From assembly GCF_011801145.1 (NCBI RefSeq), contig NZ_CP046172.1:7254001-7318000 (forward strand): a DNA stretch of 64,000 nt. Reading direction: 5' to 3'. This document shows positions 10,007 through 18,833 of this stretch, one piece after another. The position numbers were made by a program, and so were the translations under genes. Each line of letters opens with the position of its first letter. The first letter of the stretch is position 1. This DNA comes from Nocardia arthritidis. GTDB taxonomy: Bacteria; Actinomycetota; Actinomycetes; Mycobacteriales; Mycobacteriaceae. A model generated the notes under the pieces. The model did not search any database, was not told the DNA's origin, and saw nothing but the letters and a program-made list of their open reading frames with translations.

Positions 10007-10978
10007 TCAGTGGCCTTCCGCGGCCTGCAACATCTTTCGGGCGGTTTCCACGTCGCGACCCATGGTCACGATCAGCTCGTCGACCGACTCGAATTTGCGC
10101 TGGCCGCGGACGTGTTCGACGAAATCGACGGCGACGTGTTGGCCGTAGAGGTCGGCTTCGCCGTCGAGAACATAGGCCTCGACGGTGCGGGCCCGGCCGG
10201 AGAAGGTGGGGTTGGTGCCGACCGAGATCGCCGCCATCGCACGCTCACCGGGGGTGACGGTGCCGATGGTCGGCCCGGGACCGAGCACGGTGAACCATCC
10301 GGCGTAGACGCCGTCGGCGGGGACCGCCGCATGCATCGGCGGCGCCACGTTCGCGGTGGGATAGCCGAGCTGGCGGCCACGGCCGTCACCGTGCACGACC
10401 ACACCCTCGACCCGATGCGGTCGGCCGAGCGCCTCGGCGGCCGCGGCCATATCCCCCGCGTCGACGCAGGCGCGGATATAGGTGGAGGAGAAGGTCACCG
10501 CGTGTTCGCCGACCAGCTTCACCCCGTCGACCTCGAAGCCGAACCGGGCGCCGAGCTCACGCATGGTGGCGACGGTGCCCGCGGCCTTCTTGCCGAAGGT
10601 GAAGTTGTCGCCGACCACCACCTCGGCCACGTGCAGCCGCTCGACCAGCAGATCGTGCACGTACCGGGCCGGTGTCAGCTTCATGAATTCCTGGGTGAAC
10701 GGCATGACGCAGAACACGTCGACGCCGAGTTCCTCGACCAGTTCGGCGCGGCGGGTCAGCGTGCTCAGCTGCGCCGGATGTGAACCGGGCCGCACCACCT
10801 CCATCGGGTGCGGATCGAAGGTCATCAGCACCGACGGAACACCCCGCGCCGCCGCCGATTTCACGGCCCGGCTGATCAGCTGCGCGTGACCGCGGTGAAC
10901 GCCGTCGAATACGCCGATCGTGAGAACACACCGACCCCAATCCGCGGGCACCTCGTCGAGACTTCGCCATCTCTGCAC
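10007..10978 (-). CDS. ribF: Bifunctional riboflavin kinase / FAD synthetase
   Basis: 323 residues from GTG 10978. Converts riboflavin to FMN and FMN to FAD. The N-terminal nucleotidyltransferase domain shows GVFDGVHRGHAQLI (HxGH-like signature) and TFDPHP; the C-terminal flavokinase domain shows GRPHRVEGVVVHGDGRGRQLGYPTAN and the NPTF motif (VGTNPTFSG). The frame extends 230 codons upstream without family similarity, so the start is set by homology (family ~310-330). Divergent from the MntR gene. Confidence 0.95.
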   Translation of the reverse strand: MQRWRSLDEVPADWGRCVLTIGVFDGVHRGHAQLISRAVKSAAARGVPSVLMTFDPHPMEVVRPGSHPAQLSTLTRRAELVEELGVDVFCVMPFTQEFMKLTPARYVHDLLVERLHVAEVVVGDNFTFGKKAAGTVATMRELGARFGFEVDGVKLVGEHAVTFSSTYIRACVDAGDMAAAAEALGRPHRVEGVVVHGDGRGRQLGYPTANVAPPMHAAVPADGVYAGWFTVLGPGPTIGTVTPGERAMAAISVGTNPTFSGRARTVEAYVLDGEADLYGQHVAVDFVEHVRGQRKFESVDELIVTMGRDVETARKMLQAAEGH

Positions 10979-11143
10979 AGTGGCGAGCCTAATGGGCGCA
11001 GCCGTCGGAGACGACTTCAGACCGCGCCGGGCCGAGCTCCTGTGCCGAGCCGCACATGCCGAAGGCACCCAACGCTTCCCGACCGTAAACCGGAGGTGAA
11101 ACCCTGGTTCGGCTCGCGGCGGGATGTGTGAATCGGGCCAGGT

Positions 11144-11893
11144 GTGCCTAAGCTCGAGTACGTGCCCGGTAAACGAGACATCGCAACCCGACGCGAGCTG
11201 GAGACCGCGCCGGGCAGCACCGCGACGATAGCTCCGCTCTCCTCGGTCGCCCAGGATTATCTGAAGGTGATCTGGACCGCTCAGGAATGGTCGCAGGAAA
11301 AGGTGTCGACCAAACTGCTCGCCGAACGCATCGGCGTATCCGCCTCCACCGTCTCCGAGGCCGTCCGCAAACTCGCTGACCAGGGCCTGGTCGAGCACGC
11401 CCGCTACGGCTCGATCACCCTCACCGAGGGCGGCCGCCGTGCCGCCGTCGCCATGGTGCGCAGGCATCGGCTGCTGGAGACCTTCCTGGTCAACGAGCTC
11501 GGCTACGGCTGGGACGAGGTGCACGACGAGGCCGAGGTGCTGGAGCACGCGGTCTCCGAACTGCTCATGGCCCGCATCGACGCCAAACTCGGCTACCCGG
11601 ACCGAGATCCGCACGGCGACCCGATCCCTTCGGTGGACGGCGCGGTGCCGACCCCGCCCGCCCGGCAACTCAGCGATTTCGGCGCGGGCGAATCCGGAAG
11701 AGTGGCAAGGATTTCCGACTCCGATCCGGATATGCTGCGCTACTTCGACTCGGTCGGTATCGCATTGGACACCGCCATCGCCGTGGTAGAGCGGCGCGAT
11801 TTCGCCGGAACCATCGCGATCAGGATCGGCCAGTCGGAGACGGCCACGGATCTGGGTCGTCCTGCCGCGGAAGCGATCTGGCTCACCGTCTAG
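11144..11893 (+). CDS. mntR: DtxR/MntR-family metal-dependent repressor
   Basis: 249 residues, GTG start. After a polar ~30-residue extension comes the DtxR winged helix (VAQDYLKVIWTAQEW, then the recognition helix VSASTVSEAVRKLADQGLVEH) and a dimerisation/metal domain with histidines and acids in HDEAEVLEHAVSELL. The C-terminus resembles an SH3-like FeoA domain. Position next to ribF matches Rv2788 (MntR, manganese-responsive) of M. tuberculosis, which is my basis for the symbol. The start overlaps GTGTGCCTAA; a GTG six codons later is an alternative. Confidence 0.85.
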   Translation: MPKLEYVPGKRDIATRRELETAPGSTATIAPLSSVAQDYLKVIWTAQEWSQEKVSTKLLAERIGVSASTVSEAVRKLADQGLVEHARYGSITLTEGGRRAAVAMVRRHRLLETFLVNELGYGWDEVHDEAEVLEHAVSELLMARIDAKLGYPDRDPHGDPIPSVDGAVPTPPARQLSDFGAGESGRVARISDSDPDMLRYFDSVGIALDTAIAVVERRDFAGTIAIRIGQSETATDLGRPAAEAIWLTV

Positions 11894-11948
11894 GGCGACA
11901 ACGATTTATCGTGCAGCACAACACCGTTCGCATTTACTGGAGGTCGAG

Positions 11949-12671
11949 GTGCTGACGATCGGGCAGCTGGCCGCGCACGCCGGCGTCACGGTGCGCGCGG
12001 TCCGGCACTATCACCAGCGCGGGCTGCTACCCGAGCCGGACCGCGACGCCTCCGGCTATCGCCGCTACGACGCGCAGGCCGTCGTCGATCTGATTCGCAT
12101 CAAGACGCTGGCCGAGGCCGGAGTTCCGTTGGCGCGCATCGAGGAACTGCTCGGCGCGGGACCGGAGGATTTCGCCGCCGCGGTCGCGCGGATCGATGCC
12201 GCACTGCGCGGGAAGATCCGCCAGCTCACCGATCATCGCCGCAAGATCGCCGAATTGACCGGTGGCGAAAGGCTTTTCCTGCCCGCCGAGGTGGTCGACA
12301 TCCTCGATCGCGAACGCGCGCTGGGCATCGGTGAGCGAATGATCAGGATGGAGCGCGACGGGTGGATCATGCTGGTCGCGCTGGCCTCCGACGAACTTCC
12401 GCATTGGATCGCGGAAAAGCATGCGGCACTGGATGATCCCGATTTCGTTCGAATCCAGCGCAGGCTCGGCGACGCGCTCGACTGGCGGCCGGGCGATCCG
12501 CGGCTCGCCGCGCTGGCCGACGAGATCATCGCCTGGCATTCGCGCACCCGGCCGGACGCGGTGGAGCGATCGCCGCTCGGCAGCCTGCCGACCTCGTACG
12601 TCGGCACGACGCCCGCCTGGCAGCGGCTGCTCGAACTGGTCGGCCGACGGCAGCGCGCCAAGATCGGATAA
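11949..12671 (+). CDS. MerR-family transcriptional regulator
   Basis: 240 residues from GTG 11949 with GGAGG 5 bases before. The N-terminal MerR DNA-binding domain is clear (LTIGQLAAHAGVTVRAVRHY, GLLPEPDRDASGYRRYD). Residues ~80-120 form the coiled-coil dimerisation helix; the ~120-residue C-terminal part is not a metal-binding type and has no cysteine pair, so it probably senses an organic ligand, as in TipA-like or SoxR-unlike members. Its target is not obvious; the convergent neighbour is a small secreted protein. Confidence 0.85.
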   Translation: MLTIGQLAAHAGVTVRAVRHYHQRGLLPEPDRDASGYRRYDAQAVVDLIRIKTLAEAGVPLARIEELLGAGPEDFAAAVARIDAALRGKIRQLTDHRRKIAELTGGERLFLPAEVVDILDRERALGIGERMIRMERDGWIMLVALASDELPHWIAEKHAALDDPDFVRIQRRLGDALDWRPGDPRLAALADEIIAWHSRTRPDAVERSPLGSLPTSYVGTTPAWQRLLELVGRRQRAKIG

Positions 12672-12690
12672 TCCTGCGCCGCAGGGTGTT

Positions 12691-13113
12691 TCAGCAGTTC
12701 ATGAAGTACTGCCGCAGCTGGGTAGGCGCGCCGTCCGCACCGGCTCGGCTCCAACAGATGTTGTGCGCCATGAACGCGTAGGTCTGCCAGCCCTCGATCG
12801 GGTCGCGCCGGATGATCCGCCGGGTGTCGCCGACCGGATCCCAACTGATCATCGCCCAATTTCCGTCGCAGTCGGTGACGGTGGCCCACGCGGTGTCGAA
12901 AACACCGACGATGCCGAGGTCGTGCGCGATGATCTGGGCGGTGCAGAACTGGGTGGCGGTCTCGCTGGCTTTGGCCACCGTCGCGACAACGGGCGGGGAC
13001 AGATCCGATCCGGGCAGATCCGATGCGCGGGTCGGTAGCCCGATCGCGCATGCCGCCATCAGTGCCGCGACAGCGAATCCCGCTGCCGCACGGACCAATC
13101 CGCGTATACCCAT
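12691..13113 (-). CDS. Small secreted protein, probable lipoprotein
   Basis: 140 residues. A signal peptide is visible (VRAAAGFAVAALMAACAIG); the MAAC is close to a lipobox but with Met instead of Leu at -3, so lipidation is possible rather than sure. The mature part has three cysteines (TQFCTAQ, VTDCDGNW, HNICWSR plus the terminal Cys) and W/Y-rich strands, suggesting a small disulfide-bonded domain. I do not recognise the family. Convergent with the MerR gene, 19 bases apart. Confidence 0.65.
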   Translation of the reverse strand: MGIRGLVRAAAGFAVAALMAACAIGLPTRASDLPGSDLSPPVVATVAKASETATQFCTAQIIAHDLGIVGVFDTAWATVTDCDGNWAMISWDPVGDTRRIIRRDPIEGWQTYAFMAHNICWSRAGADGAPTQLRQYFMNC

Positions 13114-13236
13114 CGCCGCCTGGCCTCCACCGCCTTCGTATCGACCCGCTACCCGAGCGAGCCAATACCTTACTCGGAATATCCGAGATATCCAGGATTC
13201 GGTTAACGAAACGCGCAGGTGAGTCGCGGCGGCGGA

Positions 13237-13656
13237 TCAGGACGCGGTCGAAAGCCGGGACGGCGCGCGCGATCCGGCCTCCTCCACCGGGCCGGACAGC
13301 CAGAAGAACAGCGGCGGCAGCACGACCTCGCTGGCCGTCAACAGGTATACGAACCAGTGCGGTGAACCGTGTACCGCGAGCGAGATGAAACGTCCGACGG
13401 CGCCGAGCGCGAGGATCCCGGACAACCAGCGGATGGCCGGTATCGCGATCGGCGTCTGCCGTGCGGCCCAGATATAGGCACCGCCGTAGCCGACGAAGAT
13501 GGCGCCGAAGAACCGGCTCTGACTGTCGGCGGCGACGCCGGAGAAGTTCATGCCGGGTACCGCGGCATCGCCGAGCGCCATATGGAGGAACCCGATGCCG
13601 ACGCACGAGACGCCCATCGCCATCGCCAAACCCTTCAGCCATTTCCGTTTCAGCAT
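13237..13656 (-). CDS. DUF4345-type four-helix membrane protein
   Basis: 139 residues with four hydrophobic helices. The pattern GIGFLHMALGD ... SQSRFFGAIFVGYGGAYIWA ... LGAVGRFISLAVHGSPHWF fits the DUF4345 family of unknown function (R-F-x-G and G-R-x-x-S motifs inside the membrane). Divergent from a TetR regulator, with two matching palindromes in the 82-base spacer, so it is almost certainly the regulator's target. Confidence 0.8.
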   Translation of the reverse strand: MLKRKWLKGLAMAMGVSCVGIGFLHMALGDAAVPGMNFSGVAADSQSRFFGAIFVGYGGAYIWAARQTPIAIPAIRWLSGILALGAVGRFISLAVHGSPHWFVYLLTASEVVLPPLFFWLSGPVEEAGSRAPSRLSTAS

Positions 13657-13670
13657 GCGATCCCCTCCGT

Positions 13671-13694
13671 CTTAGTAGACGTAAATCTACTAAG
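13671..13694. promoter_or_regulatory. TetR-type operator 1, perfect palindrome
   Basis: CTTAGTAGA (13671-13679) and TCTACTAAG (13686-13694) are perfect arms around a 6-base centre, 15 bases before the DUF4345 gene. Confidence 0.7.
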
Positions 13695-13707
13695 ACGCTA
13701 CGGCGTG

Positions 13708-13727
13708 TAGTAGATGCGCGTCAACTA
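13708..13727. promoter_or_regulatory. TetR-type operator 2, one mismatch
   Basis: TAGTAGA (13708-13714) and TCAACTA (13721-13727) repeat the core of operator 1 with the same 6-base centre and one mismatch, just before the TetR gene. Centre-to-centre distance is 35 bases. Confidence 0.6.
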
Positions 13728-13738
13728 GTGTTTCCGGA

Positions 13739-14344
13739 ATGACCCGCCGCCGCCTCACCCCCGACGAACGCCGCCGCCTCCTCGTGGCGGCGGGCACCAG
13801 GCTCTTCGCCGAGCGCAGCTACGACGCGGTGCTGATGGACGATGTCGCGTCGGCGGCGGGGGTCTCCCGCGCCCTGCTCTATCGGCATTTCCCGAGCAAA
13901 CGCGATCTTTTCATCGCGGTGTACGAGCAGGCCGCCGAACAATTGCTGGTCGACACCCCGCTCGACACGAAAAGGCCGCTGGCCGAACAACTTTCCGACG
14001 GGCTCGACGCGCACTTCGACTATTTCGAGGCGAATGCGCACGCCGTGCTCGCGGCCAACAAGGTGCTGGCGAGCGATCCGACGGTGCAGGGCATCATCGC
14101 CGGTGAGCTCGGCGAACTCCGGCGCAGGCTGCTGGACGTCATGGGCGTCGAGGGGCGGACGCGGGAGGTGGTGTCGGGCATCGTGGCGAGTTGGCTGATC
14201 TTCGTCCGGGTGCTCTGCGTCGACTGGCTGGAGCACCACACGTACACCCGTGACGAGATGCGCGCGATCTGCCTCGAGGCATTACTCGGCGCGCTGCGGC
14301 CGATCCTCGGGCCGGTGCCGCCGCCGACCGGGAATCGCGGCTGA
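13739..14344 (+). CDS. TetR-family transcriptional regulator
   Basis: 201 residues. N-terminal helix-turn-helix is typical (RRLLVAAGTRLFAERSYDAVLMDDVASAAGVSRALLYRHFPSKRDLF, seen at residues ~12-58); the ligand domain is unassigned. No ribosome site precedes the ATG, which may indicate a leaderless or poorly translated message. Likely represses itself and the divergent DUF4345 gene through the two TAGTAGA-type palindromes. Confidence 0.9.
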   Translation: MTRRRLTPDERRRLLVAAGTRLFAERSYDAVLMDDVASAAGVSRALLYRHFPSKRDLFIAVYEQAAEQLLVDTPLDTKRPLAEQLSDGLDAHFDYFEANAHAVLAANKVLASDPTVQGIIAGELGELRRRLLDVMGVEGRTREVVSGIVASWLIFVRVLCVDWLEHHTYTRDEMRAICLEALLGALRPILGPVPPPTGNRG

Positions 14345-14370
14345 TTCACCGAATGGCATGAGGGCGCGGC

Positions 14371-15285
14371 TCAGAGGTTGGCCGGACGCACCACCATCAC
14401 CGACGACGCCCGCTTGCCGCTCTCCCGCAGCAGCGCGATCGCCCGCCCCTCGGGATCGAAGGCCGCGTAAACCCCCGGTATCCCAACGGGTTCCAGCCAG
14501 CGCCCGTTGCGCAGGTCGTCCGCCTGCGCCGCGGTGACCTCCCGGGCGGTGAACGCGACGCGCACCGCGGCATCGATATCGAGGCCGAGCAGCGGATCGC
14601 CCGCCTCGGCGGCCGCCGCCAATTCGTCGAGCGTGCGCGCGTGTTCGAGGGTGAACGGCCCGACCCTGGTGCGGCGCAACGCCGTCAGATGTCCGCCGAC
14701 GCCGAGCCCGGCCCCGAGATCGCGGGCGAGCGCCCGGATATACGTGCCGGACGAGCATTCGACCACGACATCCAGGTCGACGAAATCCGAAACATCCCGG
14801 CGGGCAAGCACATCGAACCGGGATACGGTCACCGGCCGCGCGGCGAGCTGCACCTCCTCACCGGCCCGATGCCTGGCGTACGCGCGCTCCCCGTTCACCT
14901 TGATCGCGCTCACCGTCGCGGGCACCTGCTCGATATCGCCGGTGAGTTTCCCGATATGCGCGGCGATTTCGTCGTCGGTGAGATGGGTGGCCGGTTCGGT
15001 CGCGAGCACCTCGCCCTCGGCGTCATCGGTATTCGTCGCCTGGCCGAGCCGGATGGTCGCGGTGTACGCCTTGGTGGTCAACGTCAGCAGACCGAGTAGT
15101 TTGGTCGCCCGCTCCACGCCGAGCACCAGCACCCCGGTCGCCATCGGATCGAGGGTGCCCGCATGCCCGACCTTTTTGGTGCGCAACAACTTCCGGCACT
15201 TCGCCACGACATCGTGGCTGGTCCACCCGCCGTCCTTGTCGACGACGAGCAGCCCGCCGAGGCCGAGTGCCTGCCGCTCGGCCAT
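14371..15285 (-). CDS. truB: tRNA pseudouridine-55 synthase
   Basis: 304 residues. Makes pseudouridine 55 in the tRNA T-loop. Catalytic aspartate D46 is in [16 protein letters not shown]; the KxxGxTSH-like start ([14 protein letters not shown]) and the [12 protein letters not shown] motif are present, as is the C-terminal small PUA-like extension typical of actinobacteria. Its ATG overlaps the pptT stop by one base (TGATG), so translation is coupled. Matches Rv2793c. Confidence 0.96.
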   Translation of the reverse strand: MAERQALGLGGLLVVDKDGGWTSHDVVAKCRKLLRTKKVGHAGTLDPMATGVLVLGVERATKLLGLLTLTTKAYTATIRLGQATNTDDAEGEVLATEPATHLTDDEIAAHIGKLTGDIEQVPATVSAIKVNGERAYARHRAGEEVQLAARPVTVSRFDVLARRDVSDFVDLDVVVECSSGTYIRALARDLGAGLGVGGHLTALRRTRVGPFTLEHARTLDELAAAAEAGDPLLGLDIDAAVRVAFTAREVTAAQADDLRNGRWLEPVGIPGVYAAFDPEGRAIALLRESGKRASSVMVVRPANL

Positions 15286-15953
15286 CAGCCGTGCACGATC
15301 GCGGTCAGGATGAGCCCGTCGGTGATCAGCCAGCGGCCATCGAACGAAATCAGCGGAGCCCCACCATCATTCACCCCACCAGGGACCAGGATTCGGCTGT
15401 GGAAGGTGCCGGAGCCGAAACCCGGTGCGCTCTCGGCGATCTCGAAGGTGATGTGCGCGTCCTCGAAGCCGAGCCAGCGCGTGGTGAGCGGCCACCATGC
15501 TTTGAAGGTGGCCTCCTTGGCGCAGAACAGCAAACGGTCGAGATGCAGGCCGGATGTGTTGGTGCGCAACCACTCCCGCTCAGGCGGCAGACTCACCGAA
15601 TCCAGCACGCCCTCCGGCAGCTCGCCGTGCGGTTCGGCGTCGATTCCGATGGACCGGAATCGCAGCCGGTGGGCCAGCGCCGCCGCCCGGTAGCCATCGC
15701 AGTGGGTGAGGCTGCCGACGATGCCGCGCGGCCACACCGGCGCGCCCCGCTCGCCCTTGCCGATCGCCACCGGCGGCTCACCGAGCTCCTCCAGCGCGAG
15801 CCGGGCACAGTGCCTGGCGCCGATGAAATCTCGGCGCCGCTTCTCCACCGACTTCGCGATGAGATGTTCCTCGGCCGGATGCGGTTTCAGATCCTCCGGA
15901 TAGTCCAGCAGCTCGGCCGACGCGACACCCGCGGGCAGAATTCTCTCGATCAC
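15285..15953 (-). CDS. pptT: 4'-phosphopantetheinyl transferase PptT
   Basis: 222 residues. Transfers the phosphopantetheine arm of CoA to carrier domains of fatty-acid, polyketide and peptide synthases (the Sfp/PptT group). Magnesium and catalytic residues are seen in GIDAEPH (D105, E107) and in [13 protein letters not shown] (E147, K151). Ends overlapping truB. In M. tuberculosis the gene upstream in the same operon is pptH; here a 1.3-kb interruption with LysR and cupin remnants separates them, so pptT must have its own promoter in 15954-16232. Confidence 0.95.
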   Translation of the reverse strand: MIERILPAGVASAELLDYPEDLKPHPAEEHLIAKSVEKRRRDFIGARHCARLALEELGEPPVAIGKGERGAPVWPRGIVGSLTHCDGYRAAALAHRLRFRSIGIDAEPHGELPEGVLDSVSLPPEREWLRTNTSGLHLDRLLFCAKEATFKAWWPLTTRWLGFEDAHITFEIAESAPGFGSGTFHSRILVPGGVNDGGAPLISFDGRWLITDGLILTAIVHG

Positions 15954-16133
15954 CTTGTCCGCCTCCCCGTACCGGTCGACACTCGCACGTCAACGGCAGT
16001 GGCGGGGTCGATGACGCCGGGACCCGACGAGTCACCCATCCACTCACCAACCATCCATGCCCAGGTCGACGCCAGCATCCGTCACCGACAGCCACTTGCC
16101 ATCCAGTCACCTTAAAGGCGCGGCAGATCCAGG

Positions 16134-16183
16134 ACCAACGGCACCCCCGGCATAGTGCCGGACAGTGCAATACCGTCGTTGGT
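16134..16183. repeat. Nested inverted repeat upstream of pptT
   Basis: ACCAACG (16134-16140) faces CGTTGGT (16177-16183), enclosing a tight hairpin CCGGCA-tag-TGCCGG (16147-16161). It lies 180 bases before pptT and 50 bases past the cupin-like remnant; it could be that lost gene's terminator or part of the pptT promoter region. The rest of 15954-16232 holds no gene I can support. Confidence 0.4.
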
Positions 16184-16232
16184 TGTCTCCGGCGCATCGG
16201 CGGTAAGCCGCTGAGGTCTTCGACAGCGCCCA

Positions 16233-16402
16233 TCAGGCGAAGTCGGTGGCGGGTTCGGTCGCATAGTGGCTCATCACTTCGATATTCACCTGCGGTGTCA
16301 GTTCCCCGCCGTCGACGATCACGTCCTGTAGGTCGCGGAAGTACCGCACATACAGGTCGGGTGTGAAGGTGCTGAGCATGACGGCCGGTTCGCCAGTGAC
16401 GC
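16233..16402 (-). pseudogene. 3' remnant of a cupin-like gene
   Basis: In one frame ending with TGA at 16233 the minus strand reads ...GEPAVMLSTFTPDLYVRYF then RDLQDVIVDGGELTP and an end YATEPATDFA. This D-x-Y-x-x-Y-F-R-D-L ... M-x-x-Y-A-T-E-P pattern is, from memory, the C-terminal tail of small cupin-domain proteins. No cupin barrel precedes it: coding character stops near 16400 where a LysR fragment on the other strand begins. I read it as the surviving tail of a gene cut off by a deletion. Family assignment is tentative; the fragment itself is clear. Confidence 0.45.
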
Positions 16403-17221
16403 CACTTCGGGCGCGCCGCCGCCCGGCTGCATATGAGCCAACCGCCGCTGAGCCGCGCCATCCGGCAACTGGAATCGGAGGTCGGCGCGGCCCTTTTCGA
16501 CCGATCGCCCACCGGTGTCGGTCTCACCCGGGTCGGGGCGGTGCTGCTCGACGAGGCACGGGCACTGCTTGAGCAGGCCGACCGCGTCAGCACGCGGGTC
16601 GCGGCCGCGGCCGGAAACGCGAACCTCACCATCGGCATCCTGGGTGACGCCACCGACCCCGGCATCGCCAGGCTGGCCGCCGCCTACCGCCATCGACATC
16701 CCGAGGTCGAGATCCGCATCCGCGATACCGATCTCACCGACCCCACCTGCGGGGTGAAGGCCGGACTGGTCGACGTCGCCGTCACCCGCGCACCGTTCAA
16801 CCACACCGCCCTGACCGTGCGCGAACTGCGCGCGGACCCGGTCGGGGCGGTGCTGCGCGCCGACGATCCGCTGGCCCGCCGCGACCACCTGAAGCTGGCC
16901 GACCTGGCCGGGCGTCGCTGGTTCCAATTCCCCGACGGCACCGACCCCATCTGGCAGACCTACTGGAACGGCGGCGAGCCGCGAGAAGGCCCGATAGTTC
17001 GGGTCGTTCAGGAATGCGTGCAGGCCGTGCTCTGGAACGGCACCGTCGGCATCACTCCCCTCGGGCACACCGTGCCCGAGGGATTGGCCACGGTCCCGCT
17101 GATCGATATGGCGCCGAGCAGGGTGGTGGTGGTTTGGAACGAGGGCGACACCAACCCGTTGATCCGGTCGTTCGCGCAAGTGGCGGCGGCCGCATACCGC
17201 GATTCCCCACCTCGGCGGTGA
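16403..17221 (+). pseudogene. LysR-family regulator lacking the first DNA-binding helices
   Basis: The readable part begins at 16403 with HFGRAAARLHM and continues MSQPPLSRAIRQLESEVG, the normal middle of a LysR helix-turn-helix; about 17-20 N-terminal residues and the start are missing, and an in-frame TGA lies at 16397-16399. From the internal ATG (16433) 262 residues remain: half a winged helix, the linker helix and a complete substrate-binding domain (TIGILGDATDPGIARLAAAYR to FAQVAAAAYRDSP). A protein from that ATG could not bind DNA normally. Sits on the plus strand between pptT and pptH. Confidence 0.7.
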
Positions 17222-17230
17222 ACGCGCCGG

Positions 17231-18196
17231 TCAGGCGGATCCGAGGCCGCGCCGCTGCTGGGCGCGGCTGCGCATTTCCGCCGCGGCGGCCTCCATCTCC
17301 GGCGTGACCTTGAAATGCCCGCCCCACGAATTCAGCGAACCCGGCGGGTAGTCCGGCGTCGGCAGGATCTGGCGCAGCAGCCGGTCCGGCAGCCCGCGGC
17401 GCTGCCATTCGCGCGGATAGCCGAGGGACACCTCCTCGAACCGGACGCCGTCGTAATAGGAGGTGCGCGGAATGTGCAGATGACCGTAGACCGAGCACAC
17501 CACGTTGTAGCTGGTGTGCCAGTCCGCGGTCAGATCAGTCCCGCACCACATGGCGAACTCCGGGTAGAACAGCACGTCGGTGGGCTGGCGGACCAGCGGG
17601 AAGTGGTTGATCAGCACCAGCGGCGCATCGGCGGGCAGCGCGTCCAGCTTGCGCTGGGTGTACTGCACCCTGGCGTGGCACCAGGCGTCACGGGTCAGAT
17701 ACGGGTCGGGGGTGAGCAAGTATTCGTCGGTGGCGACCACATTGCGCTCCCGCGCGATGGCCAACCCCTCGGCCTTGGTGGTGGCGCCCTCCGGCAGGAA
17801 CGAATAGTCGTAGAGCAGGAACATCGGCACCAACGTCACCGGCCTGCCGAACTCCTCCGCGCCCACGCCCGTCCACTCGGGAAAGGGGTCCTCGGGCGTG
17901 AGCACGTCGAGGTCGCGGCACATCGACACCAGATAGTCGTAGCGGGCGGCGCCGTGTATCTGCACCGGATCCTTCGCGGTGGTCCACAGCTCGTGGTTGC
18001 CCGGCACCCAGATCACCTTGGCGAAGCGGCTGCGCAGCAACTCCAGCGCCCACCTGATGTCGTCGGTCTTCTCCCCCACATCACCGGCGACGATGAGCCA
18101 GTCCTCCGGCGAGTCCGCTCGGATCTGCTCGACGACCGGTCGATTCCCCTGGTGCCCGACATGAATGTCGCTCACCGCCATCAACTTGGGTATCAC
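17231..18196 (-). CDS. pptH: Metallophosphoesterase, PptH-like phosphopantetheine hydrolase
   Basis: 321 residues from GTG 18196. Calcineurin-like metal sites: SDIHVGH (D10, H12), GDVGEK (D39), GNHE (N67, H68), NHFP and GHLHI. The gene matches Rv2795c of M. tuberculosis, shown to encode PptH, which removes phosphopantetheine from carrier proteins and so opposes PptT. Role here is by homology. In mycobacteria it lies directly upstream of pptT; here it is on the same strand but 1.3 kb away. Confidence 0.85.
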   Translation of the reverse strand: MIPKLMAVSDIHVGHQGNRPVVEQIRADSPEDWLIVAGDVGEKTDDIRWALELLRSRFAKVIWVPGNHELWTTAKDPVQIHGAARYDYLVSMCRDLDVLTPEDPFPEWTGVGAEEFGRPVTLVPMFLLYDYSFLPEGATTKAEGLAIARERNVVATDEYLLTPDPYLTRDAWCHARVQYTQRKLDALPADAPLVLINHFPLVRQPTDVLFYPEFAMWCGTDLTADWHTSYNVVCSVYGHLHIPRTSYYDGVRFEEVSLGYPREWQRRGLPDRLLRQILPTPDYPPGSLNSWGGHFKVTPEMEAAAAEMRSRAQQRRGLGSA

Positions 18197-18351
18197 CAGA
18201 TCTACCTTGGCACATCAACCCCACCGCCCGCAGACCACCCTGCGTCGGTCCATCTCGAATTACCGCCGAATCGCCCGGCAAAGGCGGCTATACCGCGTGG
18301 ACCCGAGGCACTCGCGAAGACCAAGTCGCCTGCGGTACTTAGGATTCCGGT

Positions 18352-18819
18352 GTGAATACCGTGTACCGCACCTGGGATTGGCCCGCCGACGCCGCCCGTC
18401 TGGCCGAGCGGTTGGTGGCCGACCTGCCCGCACTGGAGTTGGATTTCATACCCATATCGCTGGAGCGACTGGAAGCCGAACTCCTGCGCCGGTTTTCCGA
18501 CCCCGCCCAGCTGACCGCGCCCGAGGCGCGAACCTGGTACGAAGGGGCTTCCGCCTACTTCGGCGAGGTGATGGTCCGCGGCTGGGGCAAATGGGGATGG
18601 TCCACGGAATGGGACGATACCGATCCGCCGGAGGTGATGCCGCCCGAGGAGACGGACCTCGAACCCCTGTCGCCGTGGGAGGCGGTGCTTCGGGCAGTCA
18701 GTTCGCGCACGGGCGACGAGCTCATCACGGTCTGGTGCAGGTGGGATGACGCGATGATGGATTGGGTGGCCGAGTCGGTCGAGGATGCGGACTGGGAGCC
18801 CTATCAGGACGCGGACTGA
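18352..18819 (+). CDS. Hypothetical acidic, tryptophan-rich protein
   Basis: 155 residues from GTG 18352, cytoplasmic (no signal or membrane segment). Strongly acidic with many tryptophans (WYEGASAYFGEVMVRGWGKWGW; WDDAMMDWVAESVEDADWEPY). I do not recognise the family; size and composition are like small immunity or housekeeping proteins of actinobacteria but nothing around it supports a role. Divergent from pptH, convergent with the MATE gene 14 bases away. Confidence 0.65.
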   Translation: MNTVYRTWDWPADAARLAERLVADLPALELDFIPISLERLEAELLRRFSDPAQLTAPEARTWYEGASAYFGEVMVRGWGKWGWSTEWDDTDPPEVMPPEETDLEPLSPWEAVLRAVSSRTGDELITVWCRWDDAMMDWVAESVEDADWEPYQDAD

Positions 18820-18833
18820 CGCCGCCCGAGGGC

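Noticed and set aside
16363-16572. Small plus-strand ORF across the LysR/cupin junction
   Set aside because: Its frame matches neither gene and it spans the junction; an artefact of the deletion.
16100-17300. Insertion sequence as cause of the pptT/pptH separation
   Set aside because: No transposase fragment, terminal inverted repeats or target duplication visible.
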